Shown here: positions 46,101 to 59,059 of the stretch, piece by piece
How the letters are laid out: every line of letters starts with the position of its first letter
Position numbering within the stretch: the first letter of the stretch is position 1
DNA from: Lasiosphaeris hirsuta
Lineage: Eukaryota; Ascomycota; Sordariomycetes; Sordariales; Lasiosphaeriaceae
Length of the DNA stretch: 64,000 nucleotides
NCBI GenBank assembly: GCA_030549175.1
Contig: JAUKUA010000005.1
Location: 1,488,001-1,552,000 of the forward strand
Direction of reading: 5' to 3'
Made by a program: the position numbers and the translations under genes
Notes under the pieces: generated by a model
What the model was told of the DNA's origin: nothing
The model's input: the letters and a program-made list of their open reading frames with translations, nothing else
Databases searched by the model: none

Positions 46101-47949
46101 AGGCGCGCTCCAGGGAGGGTTCGCGCGGGGGGGCCTGTACTCGGTACGAGTCAGTTCAGAACTTTCAGCCTCCCGTCTCCCCAAGGCGACCAGCCCTCCC
46201 CATTCGCACGCACCGGTGCAGGTGGAAATGACCGTGCTCTCGGGCTGACGCCAGCCAGGCTACGGGCCGCCTGTAATTTGGGTAATGGCCACTAGCAGCA
46301 ACGCATGAGATGCTAATTACCGGTTCGGGGAGGCAAAAGCGAGATAATTGTCGAGCCGAAGTAAACAATTTCGCCTAGGTAAACAACATAACAAATGCGA
46401 AAGATGGAACTCTGAAAGCCTCTCAAAGGTTTTGCAACAACATCATGTCTGCTCGAATTGATTGCTAAAGGGTGTTGTCGGCTCAGAAGAGGGGTCTTTG
46501 AGCCAGTGATGACGGATGTGTAAAAGATCGACTTGCCGGCTGGACGGAACCTTTGATGACGGAAAGATCATCGGAGACAAGATGAAAAGAGGACGGCTTC
46601 GAGACTGCTGTGGGGGATTCTTAGGGCGATCTGCCGGCAACCAAGCGCTCTGTTGAACAGAACCAGCTCCGTACAGTGCCGTCAGTGCCCATCACTGTGA
46701 CCCGTTCTCGAAGGTGCTGGTCTCGAGCTGTTGCTGGCGGAAACATCGAGTACAAGAAGCGCAGGCTTCTCGAAGTTCCTTTCATCCTTGCCGTCACCGA
46801 TTTATCTCGAGGTCCCACGAATTCCAATATCCGCCAGGTAGTGCAAAACCGGATTCGCATTTTGCAGCGAAAGGCTCCTGGGCTATTCTGGCTGCGGCGC
46901 TGCTGGGAGGTCGCCTTTTTCTGAACACCATTCGCATTTAGTTCTGAGACATGCAGAGTCCTGCGGGAAGTGCTGCGGTGCCTATGCAGCTCTGTCGAGA
47001 GCCGCTATTGGCCCGAAGATGCAGCACCTTCCTGGATACGCTCACAAAACTGGCCAAAGACAACTGGCGAGCAGACAAATTATCGAGCCTGTGTCTGCAC
47101 TTCTACGCGGTTCCATCCTGCATATCTTGCTGCTTGTCGCTGCTGCTGGGGCTGCCGGCGTTGGGGTTCATTGTGTTATCGTGCCCACATGTTGGGTGGT
47201 GGTAACTGCCCAGTGTTATTGTGCCATTGTGCCATGGCGGACGGCTACCTCTGATACCGTCGAGATGCCTCACTTGAGAGGACAAGCGAAATGACGGTGA
47301 GCGTAGGTGCTGCAGTTGCCAAACCACGTTGACTGGGTGCCCCCGAGCGGCGAGGCGCCGATGTCTTGCTGCAGGAATCTCAGGAATCTCAAATCGAAAT
47401 CTCAGTTTGGCTTTTCGACTGTGGTAGTGTATGTAGGTCTTGTCTCCTGCGCCTTGGTAGGCGGGAGCGCGGCTTCGGAACGGCGGGGGGCAAAAAGATC
47501 TCCTCGAAACACTATGGAAGCCTCCTGAGCTGATGATTGCTGTCTCGTGGATGATTGACAGGTGAACCAGGCCGATGAGTGGGTAGATGAGGTGATTGAG
47601 ACCCTGTAGGCATGGCCCTGAGCCAGGATGTGCGAGGATTGCCCGACAGTGCGAAAACCGAGCGTGTTTCGATCGAGTAATGGTGAATCGAAAATGGCAT
47701 TGCCACGGATGTTCCTTGGACGGCTGGGCGGCTGTCGACGCCAGGCGGACTGGCAGGTGTATCCAGGTTTCCGCCCACTTCCACCCCCCCCGCCTCTGGT
47801 AGACACTGGTGGTTAGGTAGGTGTGAGGGTGCCCAGAAGGTCGTACCAGCAAGCCCCACCTGAAGAGGTCGTCTGAAGAGGTCGTCTTTTGCTAGCGCCG
47901 CCAATCTGGGCCCCTCGACCCCCAACCAGAGGCCGTGCAGGTCGCTTCG

Positions 47950-49416
47950 CCGTATTTTAATTTAGTCGCCAGTAGCCCCCTCCCTAATATCGAAAGACCC
48001 TTCTTTTCCCTCCCCCTTCCTCGGTGGTTGTGACGGAAAGCAACAGCCAGTGCGAGTTGAGAGTTGAGCGAGAGTAAGAGCGGGAAGGTCTCTTCACTTT
48101 CATCATCTCCCTGTTCTCCGCTGTCAATCCTCTCCTCCCCTCCCCGCCCTCTCTTTCCCTTCGTCGAGCTCGTCTCGGTCGGGATCGTGCTATTCGTTTC
48201 TGGCACGTTTCGCGGGTGCCTCCTCCATTCCGGGCGTGTCCTACTCTTCCCTTGGGAGCCAGTGTCGCGCCGGATCGATTGTGTGTGTGTGTGTGTGCAC
48301 AGTCACTCTGGTAAGCATGTTTATTTTCTCTTTGCTTTAGGTTGCTTGGTTTGGCTGCCGCGGCTGTGTGTCTGCTCTGTTCTGGTCGGCTCCCCAGGGC
48401 CTGGGATCCTCGTCCGCGATCAATCGATGTGAGAAAGTGACATTTCGTCCCACCGACCTGATTCGATTCTCCGCGACGACCTGAAAGACACGAGGCGCTG
48501 CGGAACATTCTTGGTGACTCGTTCGCCAAAAACTCGGCAACATGGGAACCTGCAATACACCTGAACTGGCCTGGACGCTTCGCCTTCCGCCCCGCCTAAA
48601 CGTCTGCGCATGATCTGCTGCTCATACCTCACCTGCTCACCTGCTGAGTCGGCCCCCTCCGATGTCACAAACTTCCGCCCGTTACCCTGATTATTCGTAA
48701 AAACACAACCATTACGGGTGTGGAAGGTGTGGCCGTCGGATGAGGGCCTAGAAAACCACCTATCGACAACGCTCGTTCTCTCTGTTTTGTTGTCGATACC
48801 TGCCCTGAGACACCGCGCCGTCCTAGAGCCCAGCGGTCTTGAAACTGTGGGGCCCGGCTTCCAGACGACAGACCGGATCGATAGTCTCTTTGTGTCCCAC
48901 CAAATACATGCCCGTGTCAGCCGCTTCATCGCGCCTTATATTACGCGCCGCTTCATCGCTCCCCGCCTCCGAACTTGAGTTTGCGGCTTGATCTAGTGCA
49001 CTTCGGTCGAGCCCCGCTCCGTCTGTTCTTTTGCAACACCGAAACCGATTCTTGCGTCTGGTCCACGCTTCCGATCAGCGCTCGCTGGAATTTCCCGGGA
49101 CTTGTCGCGCGTCTGCCTGCCGCCAGCGGTCTGGGGCCTCACCGAGAAAGATCAGAGCAGCTGTGCAAATGAGAGTGCGAGGTGACAGGTCAACTAACAT
49201 ATGACACTGCCTAGGCTGCTGTCCCACCACCGCCACCACAGATTCCGCGTCAAGACCGCGAACGCAAGTTTCGTCGTCTCACCGAGCGCCAGATAAGCTC
49301 TCGGGACTGGCCGCGTCCTTTTTGGCTCCTTCTTTTTCCTCGCCGTTTCAGGCTTGGGATCTGCAGCCTTTCCACTCCTTAGAACACCGCACGCCCATGC
49401 ATTCCTACCTCTAAAG
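47950..49416 (+). promoter_or_regulatory. Probable promoter and long CT-rich leader of the LRR gene
   Basis: An AT-rich element (TATTTTAATTTA, about 47953-47964) is followed by more than 200 nt of CT-rich sequence, a usual pattern at fungal transcription starts. If it starts here, the 5' UTR is about 1.4 kb and may contain introns; none is certain. Confidence 0.4.
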
Positions 49417-52063
49417 ATGGATTCGGAAGACGGGGAGTTCTTCATCAAAGTACGCACCCGCTCTCAAGCCTTGTGACCATATGACAAAATGCTGACCCAG
49501 GGTCTTGTGACAGCAACTGGCGACGTTTGTGAGGACCCATGAAAAAGCGCTTGCAAACGCGCTGCAGTTTCGACGGCAGAACACGCCTCGCCATGGATCT
49601 TCCCAAAGCGTTTCGTCCGTCGCGCCCATAAGCGTGCCGGCATCGCCAACCGTGCCCGAACGGCCCTCAACATCAGCTTCGACGTCGAGCACCCTCGCGG
49701 CAGCCTTGTCACTTGGCTCGCTAAGCTTTACATCCCACAATGTCAAATCAGCAAAGTTGGCCCTGACTCCTCATCACTTGTTTTACCTGCTTTCCCGCTT
49801 CGAGGAGTTAGGCATTCCTGTCGGTCCTATGAAGGTTCGCCTCGAAAATCTACACGACAGCACTACCTCAGCCAACTATGTATCATTCCTCAGCCAGTCT
49901 CAGCGCTCTAAGAGCCGCGGCTCCGACGTCGGCTCTATCCGCTCAGTGTCCAGCATTCGGAGTGTCATGACAGGCATGTCTGCCCTTTGGGCCAGCTTCG
50001 GTATTGGCTCGAGCATATCTGCCGCCAGGACTGAGCGACAAAAGGCTGCGCTGCAGGCAGATCTAAAATACCTGTATTCAGCTTTCACCAAGATCCCGTG
50101 TCTGAGGCTATCGCCGGATTGGCGTGCGCGACTGATCAGGGGCTACGAGGAGTTTCCCTTTGACTCGGCCGTGCCGCTGTATGTCTTCAAGAACGTACAA
50201 GCACTCGAGGTGAGCGACATCGACTTCAGACAGTTCTTCGGCTGGGATAGGCTGGCGGATCAGCTTCGGTCCCTGACAATCAAGCGCGCCTACCTTGACG
50301 ATCCAGCGGATATTCTAATTGATATCGTGTTGGACGATATGGATAAGCGCCGCCGCCGCACATCCAAGTCGCAGGCATCACCTACGACCCCGTGGGCAGG
50401 CTCAGCCAGTCCGAGGAGAAGCCCTACCGTTTCGCACGCTGAGCTGCACAAGTCCAATTCGGCACCCGGGTCCCCCGAGGCGCGGAAGTCAACAACGGAT
50501 TTGCCAGTCGGATCACTCAATAGCGAGCTTGGAACGGACCAGGATGGATCCAATGCCACGGACAGCAGACGGCCGTCCCTCGCCCGAGCTGACAGTGACG
50601 AGCCACCGAAGAGTCCCACCAAGGAGTCTCGCCCGCGGAGTCATTCGCCCCGCCGGCCTTCTAGCTCTAGAAACGGCTCTACCAACATGCGTGGGTCATA
50701 CAAAATCCGGCGGTCGGGTTCCGGAAGCTCACATTCTAGCCTTTCAGACTCGTGGCACAATTCTCGCGGAAGTTCTTCAAACTTGTTGGCGATGGGTATT
50801 CTTCCCGCTTCCAAGTGGCGTTTCCTGAAGCATCTCAGCCTCGCGGACAACTCCTTGACATCAATTCCTGCTTCAAGCCTGTCGCCGCTTTCTAATACTC
50901 TGCATTCCTTGGACCTGTCATCCAATCTGTTCACTCAAATTCCTGACAGCTTGGCAAATCTCACCGCCTTGCGTGCCTTGAACTTGGCTCAATGCATGAT
51001 AGATTCGCTTCACTCCTTAACCCGCAACCCACTGCCTGCTATCACCGCCCTCAATCTGAGAGGCAATCGCTTGCATTCTATTGCTGGAATCGAGAGGCTC
51101 TATCCGCTGGAGAGGCTTGATCTTAGGGACAATCGCTTGACAGATCCAATGGAATTGGCTCGCCTTACCGGCATTCCCGAAATTCGCGAGGTATATGTTG
51201 AGGGCAATCCCTTCACGCGCACACATCGTGATTACCGGATCACCATCTTCAACTTGTTCCGGAACACACCTGGGTATACGGAAGACATCACCATTGATGC
51301 CACAGGCCCAACATACTCGGAGAAGCGCTATCTAGTTGAGCGGGTGGCTGAACCACCGCCGGTCCCGGTGGTCAAGCTTCCACCACAAGAGGCCCCTGCT
51401 GTTGATGTTAGCAAGCCGGCTATCATCTATGACGCACCACTCAGTGAGCCTGCTCTCCTTCGGAAAGACCGACCTGCGCCAAAAAGCAGCTCCAGCGAGG
51501 TCAACACAAGCTCAACACGGCGCCGACGCGCCCCTAAGCGACGCATAGTCGATCTCGCTACTAACGAGAGCCCGATCCCTCATGCACAGCCTGTTGACCG
51601 TTTTGTGGCTAGTGACAAGGTTGCTGGGCTGGGAATCGACAGCAACTATCGTATCTCTCAGGCACCAGAGACACAAATGGCGCCACCAGTTTCCCTAGCA
51701 GAGAGCCCTCTATCTAACACTATGGGGCCGCCAGGCGTCCCACGGATTGATACGAGTGTCATAACTCAACTGCCACCAATCTATGCGACTCAGGATAGCC
51801 CGCCTTCAACTCACATCTGGATAGACAACCCCAACTGGGGTGTTGATGGCGAATCTTATCGCCGCAGAATAGAGGCTCTTCGCGACAAGGTTGGAAACGG
51901 CTACCTTAGCGTCCTGAGTGAAGAAGGGTGGGATCCGACCTCCCGCGGCCCCCCAGATTTTCACGGGGTAGACTTTGGAGCTGCCTCTCCTATTCACACA
52001 AACCCCACAACCCCTCGAGCTGCGAGTGTGCAGGCGATACATAGCGGCCGCACACTCGGTTAA
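49417..52063 (+). CDS. Leucine-rich repeat protein (STK11IP/nischarin-like layout)
   Basis: Two exons, 49417-49449 and 49514-52063, 860 aa. The first exon encodes only 11 residues (MDSEDGEFFIK) and joins in frame to QLATFVRTHEKALANAL; the 64-nt intron has GTACGC and CAG. The N-terminal ~270 residues are helical, with a Ser/Arg-rich insert and VFKNVQALEVSDIDFRQFF. A long Ser/Pro/Arg disordered segment follows (~280-435). The LRR array covers about residues 444-600: LKHLSLADNSLTSIP, LHSLDLSSNLFTQIPDSL, LRALNLAQCMIDSL, ITALNLRGNRLHSI and LERLDLRDNRLTDP, capped by VYVEGNPFTRTHRDYRITIF. The tail has a basic patch (TRRRRAPKRRIVDL). The split first repeat followed by a classical array recalls STK11IP/LIP1, a similarity of layout only. 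Function is unknown. Confidence 0.85.
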
Positions 52064-55000
52064 GTCTTGGGAGATACCCACATACACTTTGAGCATTACT
52101 TTCTATGCATGGATTGGTAGAGAGTCTTATATTTGTAGGCTATTCACTGGAAGCTGTTGGAATACCCATCCCCCGTGCGTATCCTATGTTTGTTTTCGGG
52201 TTTTGTTTTCTTCAGCTGTTTTACATTGAGATATCACAGGAGCATAGCGTACCGGCGTTCTTTTTCTTTTCATTAGCAGATAGGTTAAGGGCGTTGGAGG
52301 GCATAATTGCTAGCCTTCTTCGTGTGATCCGCCCGGAGGTGGGCTTTGCCGTAGGGTGGGTTGCTATCAAAGAAATCCGATCCGATTGCTTTGGGCTGGC
52401 GTCTACAGCACGCTTTCTCGGTCACCTCAGTGGTAGAGGAATCACGGTGCTTGTTATTGTTTGGCGGTGACAATATGGCGGTATCATGGCCTGGCCGCGC
52501 TTTCTTCTGTACAGAACTATTGCTTGAGGTGGCGCCAGGGCCAAAAAAAAGGAAATTTAAGAGCTGACTGACAAAATGGCTGCAATTATGGTTGAACTTG
52601 ACCTTAACTGCCTTTCTCCCACTGAAAGTGATGTACCTACGTGATCTTAGGTGATTGGAGGGGTATTTCTTGAGCTGGTTCCATTTTCCTTCCACCTTGT
52701 AGGGGCATGTTGGCATGCAACATTGAACGTGGAACTCTCATGGATTGTTTCTGGTGCATTGCACGAGCAAACATTCTGCATGGACTCTTTTCTCTCCAAT
52801 ATTAACTGCTTTTCTGGCCTCACCCTCCAGAAGCAGCGGCGGTAGTCGTGATCCTCAGTATTGATATATAGTTTGAATTAAGCTGTTATCGTGACATTGG
52901 TCCCGTATCAGCTTAAAGAAGCCTCGGGTTTCTTGTGTACTAGGAGTACGCCCAATTCGGCTTTTCGGTGTGAGGCTACTATGGCCATTAGAGAGGCGGG
53001 TTTAATAATTATACATATTGTGTCGCAGGTGGAAACCTGATGTTGGCGCCATGTGGTAGGGCATGATTAAGTTATTGACGGACTCATCTTACCTTTCTCA
53101 ACGAGTAACGGCAATGGGAGGGAGCTCTGGCGGCGCGAGAGGCTTTAGCCCCGAGACCCAAAAGTGCAGGGAAAGAGGACGGGATATCAGAGTTTAGGAA
53201 ACATTATGTTAGATAACGCCGATGGGTGCTTATGTTGGCCGCTCTCTCATGATCCATCGTACAATGTGGTGATATGGAAACCTGGCCCGGTCTGGCATGG
53301 AAATGTGCCACACTAAGTTTGCTGGCCATGAGAAGCAAGCGACTGTTTGTGGAAAGTCCTTTCGACAAAGAGAAAAAGCCGATGAGCTTTTTGATGGCCG
53401 ATTGTCCATGGTGGCAGAGTATGCCTCAATGCGGGTGTGGGGCGCCGGGTTTTCTATCTCAAATGGCAACGTTGATGTCTTATCGCTGTGGTTGTGTAGT
53501 CCCAAGGTGGCTCCGAATAGGTATTGTCTTGTGAGCCAAATCCCACGTCGGAAATCACAAGTCGATACCTTGGGTCCCGGCACAGTGTCCTCCGGCGCCA
53601 AGACGAAGGTCATAAGGCAAGAACAATGCGCCCATGGGCGATGCCCCGAGACCAAGAGAGATGTTGATTTTGATCGGGGTTTTCCAAGACTGGGGATTCA
53701 CTAGGTGCGGGTTCAGCAGCTCCTACATATACAGTAAAAGTGGCCGAGCACCGGTGGGGATTGAACCGGGCTTCGCGAGCAGAGATTGCAATTATTGTTT
53801 AAAGCTCTAGAGACTGAAAGTTCTTACTTGTGTGTCGAAGGTATTGAAGAGCATCAGTTTACTGCCGTGAAGGAGGTTGTCTCTAAGATGACGACGAGGC
53901 AGGAACTCTGCCTTGAATGGATTTGTTTCCTTCGCGATACGGTGCGAGTGACAATTCGGCCCATTGTTTATGCGGCCTGTGGCCGCTCGCGAAGCCATGG
54001 CAGTGGCTAGCTGAGGCTAACGACGCCGCCGAGCATCGACATGTGGCATTAGAAGGCAGGGGGACGTATTCTTATTGTTACCGGATTGGGGCGACTCGAT
54101 CGAGGCTATTGGCCAATTCGAGATGTAAAGGATGCGGATGGGACATGATGTAATGCCCGACTGGGGTATGTGTCGCAACCTGATGCTTCTTGGACAGATG
54201 CGCATGCGCTTAGGCCCTGATTGGCCCGACAAGTCCAAACGAGGGAGCTCGACATGACAATAGGAATTTTGTCGGCCTACCTAGGTTTTGTTCAGGCGTC
54301 AAAACTGATCTTTCCCATTGGCAGAAAGCGCCCTTGAAGTTGTGTGCGTTGCATACCCACGAGGTTGGAATCATGGAGCGCCCGGACTGATGGCCGAGAA
54401 GAGCCCGGCCGCTAGTTAAGTCAATGACGAGGGCTCCCTCTTCGAGCAAGGACTGCCATTATTCACAGGACAAGGTCGGAGCGTAGCCACCGAGTCGGGC
54501 TGTTGCGAGGTACATGTGAAGTGTCGTTGTTTTCAAGGTGCCCAGCCAAGTCCCTGCAGGCGTCCATAGGGCTGAGTTGGGCTTGCTAGATTCCTCAAAA
54601 TAGAAACGGGGAGCATAGGACGTTGACGGAAATGTTATGAGCAGCGAGTGTGAAGTAGAGCCGCCTGCCACGACCGCAGATGTCGCACTGGCTGATTCAA
54701 GCCGGGAAGTGAATTGGAACTGCCGTTGTAGAAAAGCTCAAGCTAAGCATTGCCGGCCTGCTTTTTTATCTGCTAGCTGTGCTCTGACAGATGGTCGTGG
54801 CTTCCACAATACGGACACTGGCAGCAGTCGCACCCCAAGATACAATCGGCACGCTTGGGCCTTCGGCTGGTGGGGCTACAGGGATACGATTGGAGAAGAT
54901 TGGTGGGGCGATAACAGCGAATCAGAAAGCCCCGTCCGACCAGCCGCGACAGTGACAGACGCATTTCCGAACGTCACGTCGTCAAAAGCACCAAAACTTT

Positions 55001-55249
55001 CCATTCCGCCCACACCTTCTGGCATCGCATCAACCCTCAAGCTGGCCGGTGGTCACAGTCGCGTCAATAAAGGCGCCAATATCATTCGCGACTAATGCAC
55101 AAGTTTAGTTGGCGACGCCTCGACTGACCCCGCCCCACCGCACCAGCCCCAGGCACGCTCCTCGTTTCTAATCCTCGACCGCATTCCCCCCGCTCTGTTT
55201 CGCTCACCATCACCTATCGCGATATCCGTCGCGACAACACCTGCCAGTG
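52064..55249. other. 3.2-kb intergenic region
   Basis: No gene is recognised. A tRNA-like 3' segment in reverse orientation occurs near 53745-53775 but does not fold as a tRNA. The last ~150 nt before the NTO1 start are CT-rich, as expected for its leader. Confidence 0.5.
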
Positions 55250-58200
55250 ATGGCGCCGGCGCCCACAACACCCAGGCGTCCTGCCAGAGGCCGCCCAAGA
55301 GGTCGTCCTAAGGGCTCAGCCTCAGCCAGCGCGTCTCGTGTCAGAAAGTCAGCAGCCGACGCAGTCGCCTCCGAGCCCCCTCCGAAGAAGCGACGCTACA
55401 TCCCCGGAGGCCCCGGCGGTGGCGGACGCTTTGTTGACGAGGACGGCATCGAAACGCCCGCCGAGCCATCTGGCGCAGCCACAACCGTGTCGCGACCTCG
55501 AGCCGCAGCCGTCAGCCTTTCGAACGCCTCGCCTAGCGCCTTTCCCCGAAGAGAACGAAGTACACGCATTCGCACTGCCGTAAACCGAGATGAGCTCGAT
55601 GAAATGCAATATAGCTCTGCGGCAGCTGTCGCGGCAGCTGTCGTTCAGAGCGAAGGCTACAAACCCCGGGAGGAGCGCGGATGGGAGGAATTCCACCCAA
55701 ACCTTGATATAGAGGCCACCTTTATGGTTTTCCCAGCTGAGGAGGTCGACGGAATCGCAAAATCAGTGCCACCCACCCCAGCAGCCCAGGCGCCGGGCAC
55801 TCCCGTGAATGGCTCTAGTACACCAACTCGTGATGTGCATTTGGGGTCGGCAAGCGTCATGAACGTGACGCCGAGTGGACAGGGCAAGCCATCCCTGGGA
55901 CCGTCGTTGATAGACACGCCTAGTAGGCGCCGTGTCGGAAGGCCACCACGGGACTCGATTTCCCTCTACGCCTCTCGACCCCTGGACCTTGGCCTGCCAC
56001 AAAAGATTCCTAAAGTGCTCCCTATCCATAACCAGACGCCCAAGGAGCGCCTCGACCTCAAACTACCCTCATATCGCAAAACCAACCGTGTATCTCTATT
56101 CGAAAGCAAGACCTTTGGCCTTGCGAGATATGTCGACAAGTCCATGATGAATGTTGGATACCAAGAGAGTGACAACTTCATCAGACCGGATCCCAAGCTG
56201 ATCAAGGCTACGGATGCAAATGTCGAGGAGGATGCCAACCAGTTTGCGGTCAGGGTTGATAGCGACCCAATCCAACATACAGCTGGGGTCGTCGGCCGTG
56301 TTGAGTACGACATGGATGAGCAGGACGACATGTGGTTGGAGAAATACAACGCTGGGCGGAAGGCGACTGAACTCGACCCCATTACTCGTGAGATCTTCGA
56401 AATCACGATAACCAAGATCGAGAAAGAATGGCATGCTCTTGAAAAGAGAATTCCGAAACCCAACCCGAAACCGCCGCAAACGCACAGGCCGAGGTCTAGT
56501 TCAGCTGCGGCCGTTAATGGTGAGCCGCAGGCTGGAGAGGAGCAAGATAGCAAATGCGCCATTTGCGATGACGGTGATTGTGAGAACACCAACGCCATCG
56601 TGTTTTGCGATGGCTGTGATCTCGCAGTCCACCAAGAATGCTACGGCGTTCCATTTATCCCAGAGGGGCAATGGTTATGCCGCAAATGCCAGCTTATCGG
56701 GCGTGGTATCCCCGTAAGTCTAAACCTTCCCGAGCCAAATATACTGTGGATGATTGTAACTAACATTGTGATATAGACGTGCATATTTTGCCCAAACACA
56801 GATGGGGCGTTCAAACAGACCAACTCGTCGAAATGGGCACATCTATTATGCGCGATGTGGGTACCAGAGATATCTCTTGGTAATAGCACGTTTATGGAAC
56901 CTGTTCAAGAGGTTGAAAAAGTACCCAAAACAAGGTGGAAGTTGACCTGCTATATATGCAGCCAACGAATGGGCGCTTGCATTCAGTGCTCCAACAAAAG
57001 CTGCTATCAGGCGTTCCACGTAACGTGCGCTCGGCGGGGCCGGCTGTACCTTAAGATGAAGAACAGTCAAGGGGCTCTTGCCGTGCTCGATGGGAACCCC
57101 CCAAGGCCTTCTGCGACAAGCACTGTCCTCAAGATTATGCTAAAGAAAATAACGTCAGCCAGGCCACAAGAGAAGCAAAACGTTTTTACAAGCGCACCAT
57201 GAAGGGTCGCATCTGGGCCGATAGCCAAGCCTCAGCCCTGCAATTGGCTGCCACCCATCGCCATGCAATTACTGAGCATCCCCCAGATGAGTCCCAGATG
57301 ACTGGCGCCAAAGTCTCAGCTGTTCTTGGGGAGAAGAAAAAGGGCCAACCAGGGGAGCCTATATGGAAGCTTCCCTCCGGAGCACCTGTTATTCCCCAGG
57401 CTGTCTATGACTTGGTCGAAGGCTCATTGGCGCGCTTTCCCATTCGAAAGCGCAAAGACTTTGTCGGGGAAGCATGTCGCTATTGGACTTTGAAGCGTGA
57501 GGCTCGTCGCGGCGCCGCCCTTTTAAAACGACTCCAGTTGCAGATGGAGACATTCTCATCCATGGAGCTGACGCGCCGCAATTATGCAACTATGGGAGCA
57601 TCTGGGAAGACTCGTCTCACAAGGAGGATCGAGTTTGCTCGGAATCTTATCAAGGACCTTGAACACCTCAAAGGGCTGACCGAAGCTGTTGTACGGCGCG
57701 AAGCCGACAAGCTCGAGGCGGCAGAGATGGAGCAGGACTTTGTCGACAGCTGCTACTTCCCCATCTTCAAGCTCCTAGTACCGGTGCTTAAGAAGGCATT
57801 TTTGTAGGTCCAACATATCATACCATTTCTAACTAAGAATATCACTAACACATCACAGCCTCGATAAGGGCGTTTTCGAAAAGGGCCTTACAGATCTACA
57901 GGATAAAATAGACGAACGCTACTACACTACTACACTCCAGTTCACCCACGATCTCTGCCAGGCTATCAACGTGGGGATCAACACCCCAGTGAAGCCATCG
58001 TCGGCCAAAGAGGTGCGACCTGACCCACTGGATGTCTCACCTGCTAAGCAAAGCAACTACTCCGATTCCAGAGATCGGAGGCGACTGGGCAAGAGGATAC
58101 TCAAAGCGATTCAGCCATCGCTCGAGGCAGCCCTGAAAGCCGAGTCAGAAATTTGCAGCAAGCCTCTTGATGCGCTTTTGAAAGAGCTTGAGGGCATGCT

Positions 58201-59059
58201 GGATGCCAGTCTTGAAATAAGGCAACCAACGATCACCGTATCTAGCGACGACGGTGTCGTGCCCGAGCAGAGCCAAGACGTCGAGATGGTCGATGCGCCC
58301 GAGGAAGCACAGATCATAGTGGCCGACCAGTCCGACGGCGATGGTGACGCCGAGATGGATGGCGATGCTGACGCCGACCCCGACGCGAATGCTGTTCAAG
58401 GTGACCTTATGGACACTGGCAATCGTGCCGCAGCACTCGACGAAGACAACAACATCAAGGTCAATACATCTGAGAATGGGAAGGTGTCAAAGCCCAACGG
58501 CACCACCGTCTCTTCAAGCAATTCGGCTGCAGGTGAGCACACTGCTGCTGACACGCCACAACTAAAAGACGGCTCTAGCCACCCCCCTGTCAACGGCTTC
58601 AATAAAGACTCGGGCTCGCCCCCATCCTTGTCGGCATATGGATCTTCGCTTCAGCCGCCGCACTCGGGCCCACTTACCCCGCCGCAGTCTAACGGCAGTT
58701 TCGGCCGCGATCCGGCCAACATGCTGTCCGACGGCGGAGTGCCGTGGTATCTTCAAGGCTTTGACCTCAAGGGCACGTCGGCTGTCGAGGAGCAGTGGGC
58801 CGGCCGCGAGGCAGTGCGCAGTCTGAGTGAAGAGTTGACGGACATGGATGACGAGGCGCTCAAGGACCTTGAGTTTGATGTGGACGATGATACGATCACG
58901 GCGTCGCCGGTGAACGCAACGCCGGCGGAGGGTAATTCTAGTGGGAGCGCCGGAAGTGGTGGCGGCAGTACTGTAACCGCTACCCCGTCTGGAGGGAGGA
59001 GAAGGGCGAATCCCGCCAAGTTTAGGAAGGGGGTTCGGTCGTCGGCTAGGAGGCGGTGA
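55250..59059 (+). CDS. nto1: NTO1/BRPF-type PHD protein of a NuA3-like histone acetyltransferase complex (frame break in the assembly)
   Basis: Scaffold and histone reader that partners a MYST acetyltransferase acting on H3. Exons 55250-56713, 56777-57803 and 57859-59059. Order: AT-hook-like basic N-terminus (RPARGRPRGRPKGS), an EPL1-like region (YDMDEQDDMWLEKYNAGRK, residues ~355-400), a PHD finger (about 436-481: CAICDDGDCENTNAIVFCDG, then CDLAVHQECYGVP and WLCRKC), and an extended PHD split by intron 1 (CIFCPNTDGAFKQT, WAHLLCAMWVPEI, CYICSQRMGACIQC, CYQAFHVTCARRGRLYL). Next comes the conserved YWTLKREARRGAALLKRLQL block. Exon 2 changes frame at the six C at 57097-57102: upstream reads to LDGN, downstream resumes at KAFCDKHCPQDY. 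One extra C makes the three exons sum to 1230 aa. The C-terminus is acidic and disordered. I see no bromodomain. Confidence 0.88.
57097..57102 (+). other. Frame break in NTO1 (C6 run)
   Basis: The ePHD frame before this run and the CDKHCP frame after it differ by one base, with no room for an intron. Seven C would restore a continuous reading frame. Confidence 0.85.

Larger units (their letters stand above)
39537..49416. other. 9.9-kb gene-poor block
   Basis: No recognisable protein family on either strand. Open frames are short, overlapping and low in complexity. Contents: a C19 run (40112-40130); a pyrimidine-rich stretch 40240-40450 that resembles retroelement LTR or leader sequence but lacks proof; a hairpin-capable inverted repeat ATTGACAG...CTGTCAAT near 40601-40638; a short (GT)n at 48280-48297; and, from about 47,950 on, a strongly CT-rich stretch that probably begins the leader of the LRR gene. 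The last ~1.4 kb is therefore likely transcribed. Confidence 0.55.

Noticed and set aside
45939..46184. Minus-strand Cys-rich open frame resembling a small secreted protein
   Set aside because: No signal peptide at the start and no plausible exon upstream; Cys cluster likely by chance.
48310..48342. GTAAGC...TTTAG as a leader intron of the LRR gene
   Set aside because: Only 33 nt between the sites, shorter than workable fungal introns.
53741..53820. Reverse-strand tRNA-like 3' segment (GGTTCAATCCCC with a TGCTCGG acceptor-like end)
   Set aside because: The T-stem does not pair beyond two bases, and no matching acceptor, D or anticodon arm is found upstream.
55250..59059. NTO1 as a pseudogene
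   Set aside because: Only one frame break, in a homopolymer; all domains and splice sites are otherwise intact and the neighbouring essential PP1 has the same kind of break.
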